Positions 7,473 to 10,676 of a stretch of DNA of 10,676 bases are shown one piece after another (within the stretch, counting starts at the first letter, position 1; each line of letters starts with the position of its first letter). The translations under genes were made by a program, and so were the position numbers. The notes under the pieces are model-generated. The model had not been told where the DNA came from and did no database searches. It was given only the letters and a program-made list of their open reading frames with translations. Origin of the DNA: Lachnospiraceae bacterium UBA3282 (GTDB lineage: Bacteria > Bacillota > Clostridia > Lachnospirales > Lachnospiraceae); the NCBI GenBank assembly GCA_002361735.1, contig DETS01000048.1, positions 1 through 10,676 of the forward strand, given 5' to 3'.

Positions 7473-8726
7473 TCACGTTTCTGCTTCCAAATCGTACCCC
7501 ACCAGATTGAGCATTTCTCTGAAACCCAACTTCAAAATGCTCTCGCAGCCCGCAGCCCTCAAATCCGTTTCCACCGCATTCTGGACCGCCGCTTTAGAGA
7601 TTGCTATCACGACTAAATTTCCCCTGTCTTCATCAGACACTTCTTTCAATTCCTGCACACTTACCCCGCAGAGTTGAGAAGCGTTATTCCCTTTGGAACT
7701 GACCGCTATCAGCAATCGTCTGCTGTCATATCCGTATCTCGTCATCAGCATCCTGACAAACACGGAAGCCAGCATACCTGCGCCATAGACAGTTATCCTT
7801 TCTTTCTGCCGAATCGCTTTTTCCAGACGCTCATCCGGCTTTTCCACATTTATCTCTAAACGGGGGATCACATCGTTTCTCAGCTTTTCATACAGATACC
7901 CGTAAGCTTCTTCGGACTTGGTTTTCCCCAGATTATGCACACACAACGACACTGTCATCTCATGAAATGCCGTTTGAAACGTTTGCCACAGATTCCTTCT
8001 TTGTAAAAAATCCTGCAAAGCATATGCCGCCAATGCAAACACGGCAGGGGTATCGTCCACGCTTCCCTGCAGGCTCTGTGCGTTTCCTATCCTGTAATAT
8101 AAAAGCTTCTGTCTGAGGATCCCAATCCGCTCCGCACAAGATAGGGCAGAGAAAGTAAAATAGAGATCGTTGGCGCGCTTGATTTCCTGAAATTGCAGTC
8201 CATTTTTTACGATGTGCTCTTTTAGGAACAGCTTGCATGGAGAGGGCGTGGTAAACTGAAATATGACATTCTTAATCTCAGTTGCCGGTTTAACGCCATC
8301 ACCAAACACATCAGCCGCTAAAAAGCCCCATTCCCCGTTCAGTACTTTTCGCTGCAAATTATCATATCTGTAGCCGTCAAACACCAATATCTCTGTTTGA
8401 TTTCTTTCCGCCTCGGACACCAGCAGCTCCAGCATATCTTCCCTGAAAAAATCATCCGCATCCAAAAACAGCAGATATTTCCCTTTTGCTTTTTTCATGC
8501 CGGTATTTCTCGCCACACCCGCATACTGATTTTTCTGTGTCAGGACCGATATCCTTTCATCCTGCGCCTCATATCTGCGCAGGATCTTCAGCGAGTGGTC
8601 CGTGGAACCGTCGTCCACACAGATGAGCTCAAAGTCCCTATAGGTCTGCCCAAGCAGACTGTCCAGACATTCTTCTATGTATTCCTCCGCGTTGTATACG
8701 GGAATGATAATTGACACCATTATCAT
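7473..8726 (-). CDS. Second GT2 glycosyltransferase with C-terminal Rossmann-type module
   Basis: 417 residues, same plan as its downstream neighbour. GT-A motifs sit at identical positions: SIIIPVYNAEEYI, DDGS at 38-41 and DADDF at 89-93, so the catalytic halves are probably related by duplication or descent. Middle regions differ strongly. Residues about 306-405 form a Rossmann-like module (RITVYGAGML ... LLIAVSSKG ... LVVIAISKAA). Here the acidic residue expected after strand 2 is replaced by Ser (AVSSKG rather than AVDxxx), which may alter ligand choice. The ATG at 8726 overlaps the TGA of the upstream methyltransferase gene (ATGA), implying translational coupling. AGAGGA about 8 bases upstream supports it; an ATG two codons later (8720) is an alternative. 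Role: addition of one sugar of the surface glycan; donor and acceptor unknown. Confidence 0.92.
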   Translation of the reverse strand: MIMVSIIIPVYNAEEYIEECLDSLLGQTYRDFELICVDDGSTDHSLKILRRYEAQDERISVLTQKNQYAGVARNTGMKKAKGKYLLFLDADDFFREDMLELLVSEAERNQTEILVFDGYRYDNLQRKVLNGEWGFLAADVFGDGVKPATEIKNVIFQFTTPSPCKLFLKEHIVKNGLQFQEIKRANDLYFTFSALSCAERIGILRQKLLYYRIGNAQSLQGSVDDTPAVFALAAYALQDFLQRRNLWQTFQTAFHEMTVSLCVHNLGKTKSEEAYGYLYEKLRNDVIPRLEINVEKPDERLEKAIRQKERITVYGAGMLASVFVRMLMTRYGYDSRRLLIAVSSKGNNASQLCGVSVQELKEVSDEDRGNLVVIAISKAAVQNAVETDLRAAGCESILKLGFREMLNLVGYDLEAET

Positions 8727-9640
8727 TTTTTTCTTCCTCTAACCCATAAAACAGCGGGGTCTGCTTTCTCCAGGGAAGTCACTGTTTTATTATTAATAAT
8801 ATTGCCGTACACATCCTCAGTCTCCTTATAAGCAAGCCTGTATGATTCAATGATAAAATGGTCCAAAATCATATCTTTTATCACTGCTTCGGTTAGCGTC
8901 TGCGGCTCACACTCTGTGCTGGGCTCATTTAAATTAAAACTCGCCATAAGTGTGCCGCCCTTTTTCAGTATCCGCAAAAGCTCATCTACCATCGTCTGTA
9001 AATTGTCTACATGATCTAAAGAATTTATGGTAAAGATACAATCAACAAAGCCTGTTGGCAAAGGTATCCGCTTTTCACTCGATGTTACATAAATCATGTT
9101 ATGCCCGGCTAATTCCTCACCAAACGAATCCATATAATCTTTTGCCAACACATCAATCCCTATTTTAACCAAAGGCTTATCCGTCCACTGCAAGCTTCCC
9201 CTTGGACCGCAGCCGAAATCAGCCACTATCTTACCATTAAGGAACTCATCGTCTTCTTGTTCCGCTATGCCAAGCATGATCTTTTTATAATGAGAATTTC
9301 CAAATTTCCCGCCCTCAGTTAAAAATACGTCTTTCCAATATCCCAATTCTCCATCGTACTTTTTCATTTCAAAGTATTTGATCCGATCACAGTCGATTCC
9401 CCAGTCAGCCTCCAATTCCTGCTTCATTTCTTCATAATGTTTCTCTGATGATATATAGATGGCATCAAACGTATACTCCTTTAGCTGTGCCGGTGATATG
9501 ATCGTCACTTCCTGAAGCATTTTCCCTTGCTTATTTACGTCATTGTCACAAAATGCCACTACGTCAAATTCCTCCAGATAGCCATCTTCCATCAAATGCT
9601 CAAGCCTTTTCCCTACTCCAAAAACAATAATTTTTTTCAT
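8723..9640 (-). CDS. Rossmann-type module fused to class I SAM-dependent methyltransferase
   Basis: 305 residues. Residues 1-95 are a Rossmann-like module (KKIIVFGVGKRLE, then VVAFCDND with the strand-2 acidic residue, then IISPAQLKEY and DAIYISSEKH). Residues about 125-300 are a Methyltransf_11-type domain. SAM-binding motif I is VADFGCGPRG (139-148), the acidic ribose contact is probably Asp163 in GIDV, then FVDCIFTINSLDHV (198-211) and LLRILKKGGTLMAS (221-234). It probably methylates a sugar or chain end of the glycan made by the neighbouring transferases; the target is an inference from context. I chose the ATG at 9640 because GGAGG lies 8 bases upstream and the module begins exactly there; the frame extends to 9661 without a better site. 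The gene looks more AT-rich than pyrG or GH3. It overlaps the next gene by 4 bases. Confidence 0.9.
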   Translation of the reverse strand: MKKIIVFGVGKRLEHLMEDGYLEEFDVVAFCDNDVNKQGKMLQEVTIISPAQLKEYTFDAIYISSEKHYEEMKQELEADWGIDCDRIKYFEMKKYDGELGYWKDVFLTEGGKFGNSHYKKIMLGIAEQEDDEFLNGKIVADFGCGPRGSLQWTDKPLVKIGIDVLAKDYMDSFGEELAGHNMIYVTSSEKRIPLPTGFVDCIFTINSLDHVDNLQTMVDELLRILKKGGTLMASFNLNEPSTECEPQTLTEAVIKDMILDHFIIESYRLAYKETEDVYGNIINNKTVTSLEKADPAVLWVRGRKK

Positions 9641-9648
9641 GTTCTCAT

Positions 9649-9653
9649 CCTCC
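9649..9653 (-). promoter_or_regulatory. Ribosome binding site deciding the methyltransferase start
   Basis: The - strand reads GGAGG, 8 bases before the ATG at 9640. The alternative ATGs at 9661 and 9655 would place this site inside the coding region. Confidence 0.75.
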
Positions 9654-9677
9654 ATAGACAATCGTTATAAAGATATA

Positions 9678-10514
9678 TTATGAAATACAATTCCAATCTT
9701 TCGGTATGGTTTTGGTCCGCCACCCCTTCGGGCAGACCACCGTCTTACCCTCATTTGCATTCAGATATGCCGCCCAATAGCTGAACGTACTGTTTGCAAT
9801 AATGTTGTGCCTGCAATGTTTCATGATGGCCAGTTCCTCGTAATCCGCAAATCCCATTCCGCTGACAAAGAGCTTTTCCCCGGGAATGTCCATGTTTGCC
9901 TTTACCCATTCCGTATCATCCGAAAAGATCAGATAATAGGGCAAATCAAGCCTTTCTTTCATATAGGCAAATGCCCTCTCGTAATATCCTGATCCGCTGA
10001 TATCCCGATCCAGCTTCAAAAAGTCTCCTCTGCGAATATGGACCGACACCGTATCCTCCCTGTTAAGGATCATTCTTAATTCACGGGGCAGTTTTCTTTT
10101 CTCCTTTAGAGAAAACTCATGCTGTAAGAGCTGTCTGATATCGTCAAAATATCTCAAGTCAAAGAAATATCCCTGATAATAGGCAGGGAGCCTTAGCTTA
10201 CCCTGAAATACGGTATCATAAAAATCCTCGTTTTCAACCTGATGCCGTCCAAACCATTGATACAGTTTTTCACAGTGCGAAAGTATCTCCCCATCTGCTT
10301 CCGGGAGAGCCGTCTTAAAATGGGACAATCCGTACTCCCTATGGGCAATCTTTCCTTTCAGCTGCGGATTTCTCCCTTTTGCAAACAGATCCTCATTATT
10401 GATAAAACGGGTGTCCAAATACACCCTGTGTCCCGTCATGATATTCCACTTCCTGGCAAACGCATACTGGAACATCTGGTTCCCCAATCCGTCTGAAATT
10501 CTTACGATATCCAT
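9678..10514 (-). CDS. GT11 alpha-1,2-fucosyltransferase-like enzyme
   Basis: 278 residues, a normal length for bacterial family 11 transferases. These move fucose from GDP-fucose to the 2-hydroxyl of a galactose or similar residue on lipid-linked glycan precursors in the cytoplasm. Family signatures are complete: GLGNQMFQYAFA (9-20), the GDP-sugar-binding HIRRGDF (159-165), YLIFSDD (194-200) and NIIANSTFSYWAAYLN (237-252). I chose the ATG at 10514 because MDIVRISDGLGNQ is the usual family N-terminus and AGGA lies 6 bases upstream. The frame runs on to an ATG at 10568, but that codon is inside a terminator hairpin. It is the first complete gene of the glycan operon; the next gene starts 37 bases after its stop. 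Fucose is the usual donor, but some family members may use other sugars, and no GDP-fucose synthesis genes are visible here. Confidence 0.93.
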   Translation of the reverse strand: MDIVRISDGLGNQMFQYAFARKWNIMTGHRVYLDTRFINNEDLFAKGRNPQLKGKIAHREYGLSHFKTALPEADGEILSHCEKLYQWFGRHQVENEDFYDTVFQGKLRLPAYYQGYFFDLRYFDDIRQLLQHEFSLKEKRKLPRELRMILNREDTVSVHIRRGDFLKLDRDISGSGYYERAFAYMKERLDLPYYLIFSDDTEWVKANMDIPGEKLFVSGMGFADYEELAIMKHCRHNIIANSTFSYWAAYLNANEGKTVVCPKGWRTKTIPKDWNCIS

Positions 10515-10553
10515 ACTCTGTCCTGCCGTTTCTGCAAATATTATTATGCAAAC

Positions 10554-10598
10554 AAAAAATCCTGACATAGGCTTCTTTTTATACCTACATCAGGATTT
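10554..10598 (-). terminator. Intrinsic terminator or attenuator 42 bases before the GT11 gene
   Basis: On the - strand AAATCCTGATGTAGG (10598-10584) pairs with CCTATGTCAGGATTT (10571-10557) over 15 positions, two of them G-U, around a 12-nt loop. It continues into TTTTTTG, the U-tract. This is a textbook rho-independent terminator directed toward the GT11 gene. It either ends an upstream gene beyond base 10625 or acts as an attenuator in the operon leader. Confidence 0.85.
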
Positions 10599-10614
10599 AT
10601 ATACTTATCCATAT

Positions 10615-10644
10615 TTTATATTAATTAATTGTTATTTTCTGCAA
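10615..10644 (-). promoter_or_regulatory. Possible promoter upstream of the leader terminator
   Basis: On the - strand TTGCAG (10644-10639) and TATAAA (10620-10615) are 18 bases apart in very AT-rich DNA. The -10 matches 5 of 6 consensus bases, the -35 only 3 of 6. A transcript from here would run straight into the terminator at 10554-10598 before reaching the GT11 start. Such matches arise easily in AT-rich DNA. Confidence 0.3.
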
Positions 10645-10676
10645 AAATATAAATCGTTTCCTTTTTATCATAATAG
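10625..10676 (-). CDS. Possible last codons of an upstream gene cut by the window edge
   Basis: One - strand frame is open from the edge and ends in TAA at 10627-10625, encoding YYDKKETIYIFAENNN, a composition believable for a protein C-terminus. A terminator follows 26 bases later, as expected at a gene end. A second frame, open from the edge to a TAA at 10623-10621 (MIKRKRFIFLQKITIN from an internal ATG), fits almost as well. No product can be named. Confidence 0.35.
   Translation of the reverse strand, partial: YYDKKETIYIFAENNN

Noticed and set aside
10515..10568. 18-residue hydrophobic N-terminal extension of the GT11 protein that resembles a signal peptide
   Set aside because: Its ATG falls inside the terminator stem, it has no ribosome site, and GT11 proteins normally begin right at the MDIVRISDGLGNQ segment.
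10584..10612. Possible antiterminator pairing of GGAT near 10608 with the 5' arm of the leader terminator
   Set aside because: Only about 4 base pairs; too weak to claim an alternative structure.
1..10676. tRNA, rRNA, riboswitch, CRISPR array, insertion sequence or integrase
   Set aside because: I looked for conserved RNA motifs, regularly spaced repeats, terminal inverted repeats and transposase-like proteins and saw none that could be supported.

Overview
The window reads as a stretch of low- to mid-GC Firmicute chromosome, most likely a gut Clostridia/Lachnospiraceae-type bacterium. This is an inference from strong GGAGG-type ribosome binding sites, the style of the GH3 beta-glucosidase and the LysM protein, and a Gram-positive-type CDP-glycerol glycerophosphotransferase beside Lachnospiraceae-like glycan genes. 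No rRNA, tRNA, CRISPR array, insertion sequence or integrase was seen.

Layout. (1) Bases 1-1200, + strand: the last three quarters of CTP synthase (pyrG), cut by the left edge. (2) Bases 1204-1260: a large inverted repeat between convergent genes, probably a bidirectional terminator. (3) Bases 1293-4529, - strand: a LysM-domain membrane-anchored protein preceded by a cytoplasmic GH3 beta-glucosidase, probably one transcript from a promoter near 4633-4661. The LysM gene is bracketed by a 16-bp direct repeat that matches the 3' end of the GH3 gene. (4) Bases 4690-10514, - strand: a tightly packed five-gene surface-glycan cluster. In transcription order these are a GT11 fucosyltransferase-like enzyme, a Rossmann-methyltransferase fusion, two GT2-Rossmann fusions, and a Rossmann-CDP-glycerol glycerophosphotransferase-like fusion. 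(5) Bases 10515-10676: an AT-rich leader with a clear intrinsic terminator pointing toward the cluster, and perhaps the last codons of another - strand gene at the right edge.

How the genes fit together. The five-gene cluster looks like the 3' part of a capsule, teichoic-acid-like or exopolysaccharide locus. Two GT2 enzymes and a fucosyltransferase-like enzyme would build a repeat unit, a methyltransferase would modify or cap it, and the last gene would add a polyol-phosphate group. Sugar-nucleotide synthesis, flippase and polymerase genes are not in the window and may lie beyond base 10676. The GH3/LysM pair and pyrG look like ordinary chromosomal genes next to this accessory block, and base composition changes visibly between the two.

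The most striking observation is that four consecutive genes with three different catalytic folds each carry a similar-looking ~95-residue single Rossmann-type module (G-x-G near the start, an acidic residue after strand 2, a G-I/V-x-V/I strand leading to an 'S/P-x-x-E/Q-L'-type helix). It is N-terminal in two of them and C-terminal in the other two.
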